A DNA stretch of 64,000 bases from Neodontobutis hainanensis (lineage: Eukaryota; Chordata; Actinopteri; Gobiiformes; Odontobutidae): positions 3,489,501 to 3,553,500 of the forward strand of contig JALDNG010000022.1 of the NCBI GenBank assembly GCA_024349245.1. The letters are read 5' to 3'. How positions within the stretch are numbered: position 1 is the first letter of the stretch; the number at the start of each line of letters is the position of its first letter. The position numbers and the translations under genes are program-made. Of the stretch, positions 11,910-24,143 are shown piece by piece. The notes under the pieces are model-generated. The model was not told the DNA's origin and ran no database searches. It saw nothing but the letters and a program-made list of their open reading frames with translations.

Positions 11910-14107
11910 ACTATATTGCCAAATACAATTAGCCACTATGGTTGAAGGTGTGCAGAGGTTGTTTATGCAGACATGTCTTCTAAAACCACCAAAGAGCCAT
12001 TAAAAGTGCAAAATATGTATTTATTTAGCAAATCTGCTGTTGTCCGAATACTTAATAATCACAATTACAACAGACACTTATCAACAGTTAGACATGTTCA
12101 AAAATAATTTTTCCCCTGCACCTTACAACATCTCGTGGTGCTTTCCTTTCCTCTTTCATAGGAGGTGCACTAAGTCAAACAGTTAAAATGGCTTGATTTT
12201 TTTTTACTATATATATTATTTACTTAAGTTTTTAAACATAGCACAGAAATAAGTTTAAATTTAATTGATTTTGCATTATTGTAGCCATTCAGTATAGAAC
12301 TATTGTGAGCTGTTGAAATTGATGTTACTGTAAAGTAATGTTTTACAAAACTTTTATTTCATAGCTTTCCATAAAACAACCAGCCGCCGATTCAACAGCT
12401 TTAGTGAGACTAATTAAGCTGAGTGAGACGCTCTATGCATGACATGTGCCACTGCGGGATTACCATTTCCCCTGTATAACTTTACAGGGGAATGAAAGCA
12501 AAGCCAAACACTGATAAATACTATATGTAATACAGCTAAACCTAAACATAAAACGAATAAGACCAACTGAGTCAGTTCTAAAGTCTCCCCCAGGATTGTA
12601 AAGACAAGACTTTCCCCTTTGCTTTAATCTGCCTTCTATAAACACCTAACTTCATTCTGCTGTATGCATGTGTGTATATTAGACATACATCACTGTCAGC
12701 AAAGTCAGATATGTGAGAGGCTTAACTTTGTCAGCCTTTAATCTCTGTTATTTGTTCCCCCTTGGTTCCTTCAAATACTATATCATATTAAGTGCGGCCA
12801 AGCTCGGTCTGGAGGAATGTAAAGCGTCTGTCTCAGCGGTTTGCTCCTCATTGCTTTCCCGGCTGTGAGGTAAACTCCAAGACAGCCGGGCTATTTGATG
12901 GAGCCGAGCGTGAAGATGCAGTCAGATGGGGGTCTTATCTTTTGAGGCAAACACACCTGCACAGGAGCAAGGCCCTTTACAAAACAATACTACTCCTGCA
13001 GCATTTTAAAAAGTCTGAAAAGTAAAGTCAGACAATACTGCAAAAATCTTTGATAGATAAATAATAAAATCTCATCTTTTAAATTGTAGTTTTATGCATT
13101 AAATACCTGATTTTCTTTTTGTCAACCCTGTCTCGTACACATTTTAAGAAATTAGGCTACAAGACAAGCGTAGAGGACAGATTGTTTTATTTATATATAT
13201 ATATATTTTTAAAAAAAAGGCACTTTATGAATTTTTTTTTCATTTCTGCATTGACAGTGGAAGGATATTTTGTGCTTGAAAAGACAGGTATAGTACGCAG
13301 CATATTACACAATATAATTCAGACTACAAAAAGGAATAACAAAAATAAATTTAAATCAATTCAGTGGCTGCTCTGTAGATCTGTCTGCCCTGTTCAGTGT
13401 TGTCATTTTGTCCTCCTTCATCCTCCACTGCATCATGTTCTCTTTTTCACCTTTATTTACATTATCAGAACTATTTGGCGGTTTGAAGAAACTACACACA
13501 CTCAACTGCCCTGACATTTCTGCAACAAATGCAGCATGACAAAGAGACAATTCAAGATAATTACTTATTAATATGTACATTTGCCAACAACTGGACAGGA
13601 GTAGGAATTACAATAAATCACCTTCAGAGTAATCCGTCAAAATGATGGATGGCATTCTGATTTTTCCTTCACTGCTAAAAAAACGTCAATGATGAAAAAT
13701 ATTTGTTTAATGCCACCTCTAGCATCTTAACATTATGTGATTGAATTGACAGCTTTTAGTCCATACTTTATGTTGCTTCCCTTTTCTCTGTTGATGCTTT
13801 TCCTTTTTGAGCTGTTTCGCTGTGTTAAAAGACATACTCAGAGTTAAAAGTACACTTTATTGGCAGCTATTAAACTTCCTGGACTGTCGTGAATGGCCAG
13901 TGTCAGCCAGTCAAACCATATGTGAGCTGTTTTCACAAAGCCTTTTAGAATGTCCCGCCATTGGTTTGACAGAACAGGTAAATTGTAATTTAGAGTTCTT
14001 TAACATGTCTTTTTAAAATGTACCTCTGTTTTCTACCATAATAAAAAACACAGATAGATCACATTTCCTTTGTGACTATTACTCATCATTGGCATATTAT
14101 ATTACAC

Positions 14108-14109
<2 letters not shown>

Positions 14110-14151
<42 letters not shown>
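14110..14151. repeat. (AT)n microsatellite
   Basis: An uninterrupted AT dinucleotide run of about 20 units is flanked by further AT-rich sequence. Confidence 0.98.
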
Positions 14152-14156
<5 letters not shown>

Positions 14157-17100
14157 TATATATTATACATTGGTATATCACAATACCAATGATTTTAACT
14201 CTCATGGGTCATGTTTAATATGTATCCTTTGCATATCAGATGCTTGGTGAGAGATGATTTTGCAAGATAAATGCTGTCACAAGATGGTTCTACATGGCTG
14301 GATAAAGGTAGGGGGTTATTCTTCACTTTTACTAAAGTGACACTATTTCCACAATTTGGGAGCTATGTATTTTCTGTGTGTTTCATCAATATTTTCAAGT
14401 GTGTTTCATCAATGCACCAAATTACTTTGATTTATTGATTGGCCCACTTTGACTAAAATTCTGTGAATATGCTACAGCTATGTAAGCATTTGGCAGAACA
14501 TATGGCCAAGGCAGGAGGGCATGGTTTCGGGGGGAGGGCTGGCTGGGAGGAGGTGTGTTAATGTGTTGAAGCTGCTTGCGTGTGTTGGAGGGAGCTGCTT
14601 GACTGGTAGCCAAAGCACACAGTGCAATTCCCAGTGTGTGCTGACTGTGGCAGGAGTATGGATGCTGGCCCCTGAGGCCGTGTGTGGTTTTAAATGTTGA
14701 TCGTGGCAGATCCTGAGCGGGACCAGGTGCTGATCCGGGAACATCCAGCTATAAGCTTTGAGACGCAACACCTGCGAGTGAGAGAATGTCATGCGACAGT
14801 GCCACGACACCAACCATGTCGACACTACGTACATCTCACACGCAATCGCAACAGCTCCAGCCTGGTTTGTTCCAAAAAAATGCTTAATAAATGCATTCAT
14901 TTTCTTCTTAATGTGATTATAGCTTTGAGATTGAAGTACACACTGGAAAAAATGAAAACTCTCCTTCAATAAAACGTATTTGGTTTCTGTAGGAACCTAA
15001 ACTTATTCAGCACAGTACAAAGCAATATTTAAAAGTGACTCAGTTGGCGCCCTGAGGCTCACCTGAGAAAAAGGGCTCAGATTAATTTTGCATCGATCTC
15101 CTGTTCTTCCCAGAAAATTACACTGACTCAGCAGCACAGTGCAAATGGAGAGGAAGTGGTTTTGGTTAAAGTGAAGCTCAAGACGACTGCTGCAGGATTG
15201 AGGGCATTCTTAATAAGTTCTAATAGATCCTGAGGTGAGCAATAGCTGTAAAAGGGAAGTGAGTGCAATTTGTGACGTGCAAAAAACGTCTCTGAGGCAG
15301 CAATGTTTCATTAACTGGGTTTAACCTTCAACACAAAAAGCATCAAAATCAAGACACTTTAATTTCTGAAAATGACACACACACACGTCGATTCTTGATG
15401 CAGCAGTCTTGTCTTCTTACATGTTAACTGAAGAATGAAACTCAGAAGAGAAGAAGAGAAGAATATTTGGGTGGAGGAGGGCTATTACCACTGCCACACT
15501 GCCCTAGTCTGTTTAGAGCCTGTATAGCCTGAGAACATTGAATGAGAAAGAAAACTGTTTCCCCAACAACTACCAACAAACACAGCACTGGCTCACCATT
15601 TCTGTCTGAGCCCACAATCAAACTAATAACTCTGTACTTAGCAGAAGAATGCAGACGACCAGACGACGGAGAAATATCTCAAGCTTATTTTGAAATAATT
15701 TAGGGAAAATGACGGAGGTAGGTGATTTTCACAAAGATAGAGCGACAGAATGGGAGAGAAGGACAGACATTTTACAAAGACCTTGTTAATCCGCTGAGGA
15801 ATGCTGGGTAAGAAAACCACTTTGCTACTATATGGCATGATGAAAGAGGGAAAAGGCGGGTGTGGTGGGCGACTACTGTTTTCTGCATGTGATGATGGTC
15901 GTTTCCCGTAGCAACCGTGTGTTCTCCAAGTCAGGAGGAAGCCTGACTTCCGTTCAGCGATTTTATAAGATTGCAAATAACGCCGTCGCCGAGCAGTGTG
16001 GATGTGTGCACGAAGTGACGTACATGAGTGAAAAATACACTACACATAATGGTTCCACATCACTAGCATCAAAGTAGAGTTCTTTGTCCTTGAAGTATAA
16101 CTGGACTGGCTGAGTACTGTCCATCCAAATGATGTCAGCTTTTCTCAGTTACAGCATTTTAGTCTTGGTTGGTAATGGTTGCACCTCATTGTCTGTACAA
16201 ATTTTATATTTTTAAATAGTTATATAGATGCTGACATAACCTTAGACACTGAAAGAAAGATTCACCTTTGACACATGCATCTCTTTGGCCACTGTACCAT
16301 TTAAAATTATAATGAATTAAGATTTACTTCGTGTGGGAATGGTTTGGATAAAAGCCTCTAATCTTTACTCAACTTTTATCCATCAGCATCCGACTTGAGG
16401 CTTGCATTGTCAGCAGCCTGTGAGGTGGGTTGGAGCAGTGTGAATTCCCCTCCTAATCCTTAATCCTCTCCGTAGTGGTCCGCTTGAGAGAAAACACAAG
16501 ACCTCTTAATCAGAGCTCAGCCCCAGCATTCAGGAAGTGCACAACCGAGTCGCTAATAGCCACCTCTGCAACACTCCCCTAATGGTCACTTTTAACTAGT
16601 GGCTCCTGCTCAGACACATAGACTGATGTGAACGCAGTGTGGGGTCAAGTGCTGCAGTGTTGTCAGTCTGCGTGCCAGTCTTGTTTGCCTCCGTGCACTG
16701 TCCATGTGATTAATAGCAAGTAAAATAATGTGTGGTGTCACTTCTCTAACTACAACATGTCTGCGTTGGCTTTCATGCGAGCTGGTGGGTGATGGGAGTG
16801 CCTGCAGTGATGTGGGCTGCGCTGGGGCATGGCAGCAGTCTTCTCAGATGTCGGGGCCCGTGTTGACAGGTGCAGTTGCATCAAACAGAGGGTGTGTAGG
16901 CCTCACGCGCCGAAAAGGGGGAAACACCTTGTTGCCGCCAAAGGGAGTTGCTGCCTGGTTGCTCCGTGGGTATGGTAAATGACTAACTGGCATGGGGGCT
17001 ATAAGAGGATCAAAGGGCTTCATGTCTCTCATTGAGTGAAATGTAAAAAGTCACGTGAAGGTGGCTGTGGTGAATAAATCTGCAATGCCTTTGAAATGAG

Positions 17101-19289
17101 TCAGGACTGAAAAACATCACTTTATCAATAATGTTAAATTGCTTTGCAGAATTTCCATTTTATGCATACAAATCTACTGTACTACAGCAATGTCTAACAT
17201 GGTAAAATATGTTAACCCTGTCAAATAAAGAAATATACCAGTGTAGCTTACATGTAATAGAAGCAGAAAAAGGAAGCAAGTTTGCTTTTGTTGATGTCTC
17301 TGTATTGCACAGTATGGGTCAGACAAAAATGTTTACTGTATCAAACAATTTTGTTTGACTTTTCCAGTGTAGCACATTTCTAAAGGGTGGGGCAAAACAT
17401 TACAGTCTGCTGAACAGAAAATCCTTACTTGGAAACACAAAATAATATTTGGCCAAATAAGGAATGTCTTGTGATAAAAAATGTAAAATAAAAACCACTA
17501 AAATGCTGTTATATTGTACTCAATAACAAGCTTATTAGCAACAGCTGACACCGGGTTAGACAAAGACAACATTGCTCAATAACCTGACTGGTTATACAGA
17601 TCCACCTGGGAGTTCTTGCAGAGAAATCGTTTGCAAAGGGCAGGTACATCAGATAAATACCTGGAGATGAAGGTGATTGGATGAATCACGTGTGAGTAAC
17701 AGCCAACAAGGTCATTTTAACCAATCAGAGCAATGCCACGTTGTTTAAATTAATTAAGTTAAATGGCTTCATTGTCAAACCTCAAATACCCATGACTGCC
17801 ACTACTGCCACACAGTTGTTCCAAACATGCAAATTGCATCCAATGTTAGCAGTTCAAGATGGATTTTAGTAAGTCTCAAGATTTAAAGAGAAACCAGCTT
17901 CTCCAAAAAGCTGGAAATAAATTTGAAATCACCATCTTCTACTGTTTATTGCAGCAGTCTGGGAATTAGGAGCAGGATTTATGGTCTACTTTATTCTAAT
18001 AATTGGTAATGCATCAAAGATTATTAAGTTTACTTCTCATACACTTTTACTGACCAGTACCACTAAGCCTTTCACATTCTGTCAAAACTAAATACTCCTA
18101 AACTCAGACTGGATCAGCTTTAATAGTTTATTATAGTAAAACATGCACCTTATCTTGAGATTTCAGTGTGCTTTGATTGGTATCCAAAACAACTGAAGAA
18201 CATTTCTGACATCAATTCAACATCAAAAAGATTCAGGTCTGAAGTGGGTGTGAGCATTTCAACTGCAGATCTTGTAAACTCTTCCCAGTCTGCAGTTTTT
18301 AGTACCGTCCAAAATTGGTGCCAAAAAAGCTTTAAACCAGTGGCCAAGACCTATTGCTGCAAAATTGTAAAGTCTGTGTGGTCTGATGACAAAGACGAGC
18401 ACTACTTTACAATGCCAGAAAAGGTCATAGAGATACTAATACAAAGCCAGGTGCAGCCTAGTCCACTCTTTCCGTAGCAACTGATTTTATTGTACTGATT
18501 TTATATTAGTCACAGCACCCGTCTCATACAAAGCTCTGATTCAAGACTGCTGTATTACCAGGACAAATACGCTTTGATCCCGATCACCATACAATCTGTC
18601 CTTATGCTTCCCCAAAGCTTTGATATTGTTCCTCGTGATGTTTCACCTCACTGTTGTCTACTATTAGCTGCAGTCGGCTTGACTCACTTTGATCTTTCAT
18701 AACCACAATGCTGTGTGTTATGAGAGAGTATTGGTGGGTAGTGGGGTGTAAATGCTGGTGTGGGCAATCATCATGGTGGTTACAGTGCAGTGGTTATTAG
18801 ACAGCACAAATCTGGTAAGGGGAAAGAAAATGCCAGCGACTCAACACAAAGACAAAATTACGACTCTGCACGAAATGCAACATGAGTCTTCACGGGGGTT
18901 AGGGTATATGGAGAGGGTGGGGGCAGGTGTGTGCTTTGGGGGCGGCAGTGTTAAACAAACCACTCTTCCACACCGCTTCCACTCTGTCTGTGCTCATCTG
19001 AGTAAAGACTGCGTTAGTGCATGGTATAAATTTCTCAGTAGTTACATAAGCACATCCCAGTGGAACAACAGGTGCCCAGTCACACGTCTGCTGCTAAGTA
19101 ATCTTCATTAAGTCAAAATGTTGTTGGTAATAGCTAATGATAAACAAGTCAGTCGAGCATATCAATGTGGCACTTATACCATGTTCAAAGACATGCATGA
19201 ACAAATGTGATGTACAGACACTGTCGGTGAACCAGGGATCAAGCAAGTAGCTTAGTACATGAATGTTACTATTATTAATTTGTTGTTTA

Positions 19290-19640
19290 TTCTGTTACAG
19301 GTCACAGGGGGCTCGGGCCTATCCCAGCTGCTACAAGCATGAAGGGGGTCTACATCCTAGACAATCACCAAGATTAATACTTTGATGCTCTGACAGACAA
19401 CCATTCAGTCTTAAATTGATTTACTATTACCAATTTAGATTTGCATAGCATGGCCAGCCAGACCCAGTCAGTTTCTAAGATTGACCAATGTTTCTAATAA
19501 TGCATATCTTTGGATGGAGGAAGGAAACCGAACCTCTACAAAACTCACAATAGCACAGGAAGGTCTCCACACATGGGTTCATGGGACTTCCTTACGGTGA
19601 GGTTGAAGTGCTAACAACTCTGCCACCATGCACGCCATAC
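19290..19640 (-). mobile_element. Degenerate V-SINE/DANA-like SINE
   Basis: Read on the minus strand, the order of parts is that of fish SINEs with a tRNA-derived head. First comes GGCAGAGTTGTTAGCACTTC near 19620, then a relic of the core with GGTTTCCTTCCTCCATCCAA, then GTTGTCTGTCAGAGC. It ends with TAGCAGCTGGGATAGGCCCG and CCCCCTGTGACCTGTAAC. The words for the head, the 'GTTTCC...CTCC' core and the 'CAGCTGGGATAGG' tail are those of DANA/V-SINE-type repeats. The copy is old and has insertions. Confidence 0.6.
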
Positions 19641-22600
19641 ATTTTCCTCATGAGTAATAGTTCTATATTCAGCGGTCTACCTTTTCCCTTTAATTTAAAG
19701 TTATTCCAGAAAGTAGTGGAGAATGTACAGTTACATACAATGCATCACAAAATTTTTTCATTAAGTATCACTTTTTGACAAAACAAAAACTGTACTCACA
19801 TAAGTGGCTATAATGCACTTGTTTTTTTTGTGTTTTTTACTGTTTTAAGCTCTATATACCAACATACATTTGACATAAAAACATGTATCTTTATAAAGTA
19901 TTGATCCTTCACATGTGACGTGAACAACAGTCGCTCCAGTGTGAATTTGCTTGTGGAGTCAGTTAATAGCCAGTTTTGTTAAGCCAATTGTATGCCAATT
20001 TTGTACATTACTGCTGCTGTGGAGCCAAAGAGTATTTAGTAGCAAGCACTAAGCAACCAGAATCACTGTATAGGCCAGTAAGAAGTGGAAAATGCCTCAC
20101 ATTTAGTGCACATTGTGGTCTTGGTAATAAAAGGATTGATACGAACACTTCTTTACAAAGTTCCATCTAGTGCATTAATCGAGTGGTCGAGAGTGTACTT
20201 GTGTTTAGGGTGCCTGAGTTCACATTGTATCATAAAGGGCTTATCTTAAAGTCTAAAGGACTGTTGATGTTTCTTGAGGACGGGGTTGACATGGCAACCC
20301 AATATTGGTTGAAAAAGCCTCTCTACTATACTGTAAAGTATAGGGTTCCTGTTTGTGAGTGCATTTAAATATGTCACTGGATCATCTGCAAAAACACATA
20401 TTTAAAATGATCAGGACTGCTGTTTTCTGAAATTGGGGCGCTTTAATTAACAACGAACATTTGAGCAGATTTAATTACAGTTTAGAAGCCAGACTTTCCT
20501 TTTCATTAAACTTGCTGGCAATGAAAATGTTATGCAAGTAGAAAAACACCTCTTTATACAAAAAAAATCCTTTATCTTAGAGTGAATACAGTGACGGCAA
20601 AGCAAAGTGACCTCAAAATTTGATTCATCACACCTTCAGACTTCTTTTTTTATATACTTGTAGAATTGCATAATTTCCTTTGCAACACGTGCATCAAAAC
20701 TTAACTTAGGCCTTGTCTTGGTTTGGCTGACTACAGTAGGACAGTACAGTAGGACAGTAAATGAACTGAGATGAACCAGGACAATGCCTCCGCACTGCTG
20801 AACCCGTTTGTTGTGAAAGAATGTCATTAGCACCGCGATGACAGAAGGTGTGCATGAGCAGTGCCAGGACAGTCAAAGTGTTTTTTTTAATTTGTGTAAA
20901 ATATGCTTGGCTGTTGCATGACTTAGTGGCATGTGCAGACTGCAGCGAGTGTGAATGATGAGGAGCTGTTTTCATCACTCCTCAATTCGGGGACTGTTCC
21001 TGTGGCCCATTGTTAGAGGATATACAGACTTTGAGCCATTCCACAATAAATGCACTTGCAGTCTTTCCTTTCCTGAACTCATAGAAGAGGCGCTATTTAA
21101 GGGCTGTCAAGAACCCTGACTGTCACTATACTGCAAGATTAGTCATCTCATCCAAACAAGTTATTGAGCAGGTTCAGTCCAAAGCATAATAACACTGCAG
21201 GGAAACAAAATCCATAACCAAACAGTAGGGTAACTCTGCCCTCTAGAGTACAAAGGGTAATGCTGCTTCAAGCAGCATTTTGATAAACAGTGGCATGGGA
21301 GCGGCTTGTTTTTCAGATTGACTACATCTGAATAAAATTGTCCATTATACCAAAAGGACTGCAAGTCCTTCATCAGTCTAAATATTATAAAACTTTATGA
21401 AAGTATATTAGCTGTAGGCGAGTCTTTATTGCAGTTAAAGAGTGCTCCTCTAAGGTTCATAAACACCACCTGGTGGAAGTGCAGCACAAAGCAAAGGCTC
21501 TCTCTGCATCAAGCTCCTGCATAGAAATTTTTGTTCTTGTCTGTATTAAGCAGAGGTAGGTAGTCATTTGTAACCAGGGGTGTTTCTAGAGCTGAAGTTA
21601 CGCAGTAAACTTCAAGCACATTGGGTGTTTAAACAGTAAATTTATGCATATGAATGATTATATATAAAGGTTAATTTGCAAAAGACTTGTTTTAAAATGT
21701 AATTGAGCATTGTTCATTCCTGCAAACATATTTGAAACACAATTTGTTTAACAGATGTTTTAATGTCTCAAGTCTTTTCATCCTAGACAGTAAAACATTT
21801 ACAGTTGATTATGTCTTTTTGCTAAGAAACCAATGCAAACAGCCATCTTTTTGAGGCCCCAGACAGTTAGTTGGCTTTGCCCATCCACTGCTAGTGCTCC
21901 CTCACCCTCCCAACTTATTGTTTTGATATTTAATGGATATTTATTTTGCGGTGGACCTGACCATTAAAACTGATCTGAGTGTAACTAGTAGAGGTTGCCT
22001 AGTTTGTTTCACTGGATTTGGTTGGTTGGATGTAAATAAAAAAACTGTTATCCTCCAAAAATAGACCAGGACTTCTACTAATTGTCATTTTGACTATTTC
22101 TGTGAAGCTTTAGAAACCCAGTTGAGCATCTTTTCACTTTATATGTTCCATAAAGTTTTGTGGACTACTTTAACTGCCAACAAAGTAATATTATTTTAAA
22201 GTACAGTACAGAGTATCTCTTTCTGCATTGTAATGGCAACATTCACAGCTTTTTATGATACTATGGCTTGCATTTGCAGACACAAAGCATCGTCTGGATT
22301 GACTGTCACAACTTCGAAAAGTAAGGATGTGCTACTGCAGACCGAGGAAAACTTTGGTGGAAAGTTTTGTGAAGAAGACGGTGCATACCAACTAAGCCAC
22401 AAGCACAGAAACTCAAATGTATTCAGTCACAATATGACAATCTCAGTCTTTGCCAACCAGTGATGATCGATGATCCAACTCTCTCTTGGCTGTCACTAAA
22501 CATTCATTTCACTTCAGTGCAATGTTTGAAAGTTTGTGAGATTTTGGATGGAAGTCTTGATTCTGAAGTTTCGAGATAAATTATCACAGGAATTTCCACG

Positions 22601-22697
22601 ACATTGACATTTTCAAGTACAGTATTCATTGGTATTGTCTGCCATACGCTCCACAAGAGAGATTCACTCAGATGCCTATCAGCTGCCACCAAGGCGA

Positions 22698-22773
22698 GGA
22701 AAAAAACATTCTGGTTTTGTGAAGACTCTAGGAAGAATTTCCTAGTGTCTTCACAAAACCAGAATGTTTTTTC
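22698..22773. repeat. Long near-perfect hairpin (36-bp arms)
   Basis: The left arm GGAAAAAAACATTCTGGTTT...GACTCTAGGAA is followed after about 3 bases by its inverse, TTTCCTAGTGTC...CAGAATGTTTTTTCC. The only differences are one base change (TCT versus ACT in register) and one extra A. Folded RNA or single-stranded DNA would make a stem of about 36 bp. No terminal repeats of a known element surround it. Confidence 0.9.
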
Positions 22774-22869
22774 CCCAAAAAAGTCTGTCTGTTCTCATGA
22801 ATCCAGTCTGCTTTTGAGGCTATTATAATATCATATAACTTCATTATTGTCAAAATGATTACCTATATA

Positions 22870-23593
22870 CAGTTGTGCTCATAAGTTTACATAGTTGGCA
22901 GAATTTGTGAATGTTTGGCCATTTTTCACAGAATAAGAATGAAAAAAACCTTTTTTTCCACTTATAGTTAGTGGTTGGGTGAAGCCATTAATTGTCAACA
23001 ATTGTGTTAACTCTTTTTAAATCATAATGACAAAAGAAACTTCTCAAATGACCCTGATAAAAAAGTTTGCATACCTTGGTGATTTTGGCCTGATAACATG
23101 CACAAGTGACACAAACAGGTTTGAATGGCTACTAAAGGTAACCATCCTCACCAGTCATCTGTTTGTATGCAATCTGTGTGTCAATGGTCAATGAGTTTCT
23201 GTGCTCCTGACAGACCCTTGCAACTCTCATCTTGCACTGATGTTTCTGTTTTCTGAGTCATGGGGAAAGCAAAATAATTTTCAAAGTATCTGCGGGAAAG
23301 GTAATTGAACTGTATAAAACAGGAAAGGGATATAAAAAGATATCCAAGGATTTGAGAATGCCAATCAGCAGTGTTCAAACTCTAATTAAGAAGTGGACAA
23401 TGAGGGATTCTGTTGAAACCAAACCAAGGTCAAGAGGACCAACAAAAATTTCAGCCACAACTGCCAGAAAAAGTGTTTGGGATGCAAAGAAAAACCCAGC
23501 TTCAGCTGAAATACGGGACTCTCTGAGAAAAAGTGGTGTGGCTGTTTCTCAAATTCTGCCAGGGTATGTAAACTTACACACAAAGTACAACTG
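22870..23593 (+). mobile_element. Internally deleted Tc1-like element (724 bp)
   Basis: The left terminus CAGTTGTGCTCATAAGTTTA and the right terminus read in reverse, CAGTTGTACTTTGTGTGTAAG, form inverted repeats that continue as (A)GTTTACAT...GGCAGAATTTG. TA flanks both ends (22868-22869 and 23594-23595), as expected for Tc1/mariner. The interior has only the N-terminal part of the transposase, which then runs directly into the right repeat. The element is a deletion derivative and non-autonomous. Confidence 0.9.
23260..23550 (+). pseudogene. Tc1 transposase N-terminal remnant
   Basis: The frame starts MGKAK, hits a stop, and after another stop and a +1 shift reads VIELYKTGKGYKKISKDL, then SSVQTLIKKW, then KPRSRGPTKISATTARKSVW and SAEIRDSLRKSGVAVS. 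This is the paired-like helix-turn-helix DNA-binding region of a Tc1 transposase, including the basic R-G/P linker. The DDE catalytic domain is absent because the sequence passes straight into the right terminal repeat. It cannot encode an active enzyme. Confidence 0.85.
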
Positions 23594-23744
23594 TACTATA
23601 CTGAGATTTTTTGCATGTATAGCTTTGTGTGCCGCATTTCAATTTATATGTGCATAATAAAATAAGCTAAAATCATGCCATGTCAAAGTTGAGTGGCTAA
23701 GTCAAGTCTAGTCTTAGTCATGTCTAATACATTATTGCATACAT

Positions 23745-23960
23745 TATTATTATTATTTAATTTATTTGATTGGGACAGTGAATGTTAATGAACATACATG
23801 AGACACAGCCACATCAATGTAAACATGCCAGAATCTAGCCATAGGCTAATTTCCATCACACGCATTTATACACCAGTGATGTGTCACTGGAGGCAAGGAG
23901 GGTGAAACGGTATATCAGTGGCCCAAAGCAACTCCCCTGAGGTACACCACAATGGAAATG
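23745..23960. repeat. Repeat remnant with a SINE fragment
   Basis: An ATT-rich start is followed by TTGATTGGGACAGTGAATGT, a word I associate with a common fish interspersed repeat. At about 23855-23915 the words CATTTATACACCAGTG and CACTGGAGGCAAGG match the body of the SINE at 9549-9880 (same strand reading). Boundaries are approximate. Confidence 0.4.
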
Positions 23961-24116
23961 TTTTAGGAAAGAAAAGCTGCCAATAAAAAGACATCAACTT
24001 CAACCTACTGCATAAACACAGATTAATATTTGTGATTTGTGACCACAATGCTCTATTGATTTAGTCTCTTCAAACAAACAGGGAGCTATTGTAACAATGT
24101 TTACAGAACCTAAAAT

Positions 24117-24143
24117 GGGGGGTGGGGGGGTGGGGTGGGGGGG
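24117..24143 (+). repeat. G-rich tract, potential G-quadruplex
   Basis: Four G runs of 4-7 bases are separated by single T residues within 27 bp (GGGGGGTGGGGGGGTGGGG...). The pattern meets the usual G-quadruplex spacing. On the transcribed strand of SCFD2 this would be G-rich in the DNA template and C-rich in the pre-mRNA. Confidence 0.85.

Noticed and set aside
14478..14969. 163-codon minus-strand frame (MKESFHFFQC...)
   Set aside because: It is the longest unexplained frame in the window, but it shows no domain, signal peptide pattern or repeat-family similarity, and two other frames are open over parts of it.
18166..18477. 103-codon open frame on the plus strand (MCFDWYPKQL...)
   Set aside because: No recognised domain, no matching splice partner, and another frame is open on the opposite strand. 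It was kept out because nothing distinguishes it from chance.
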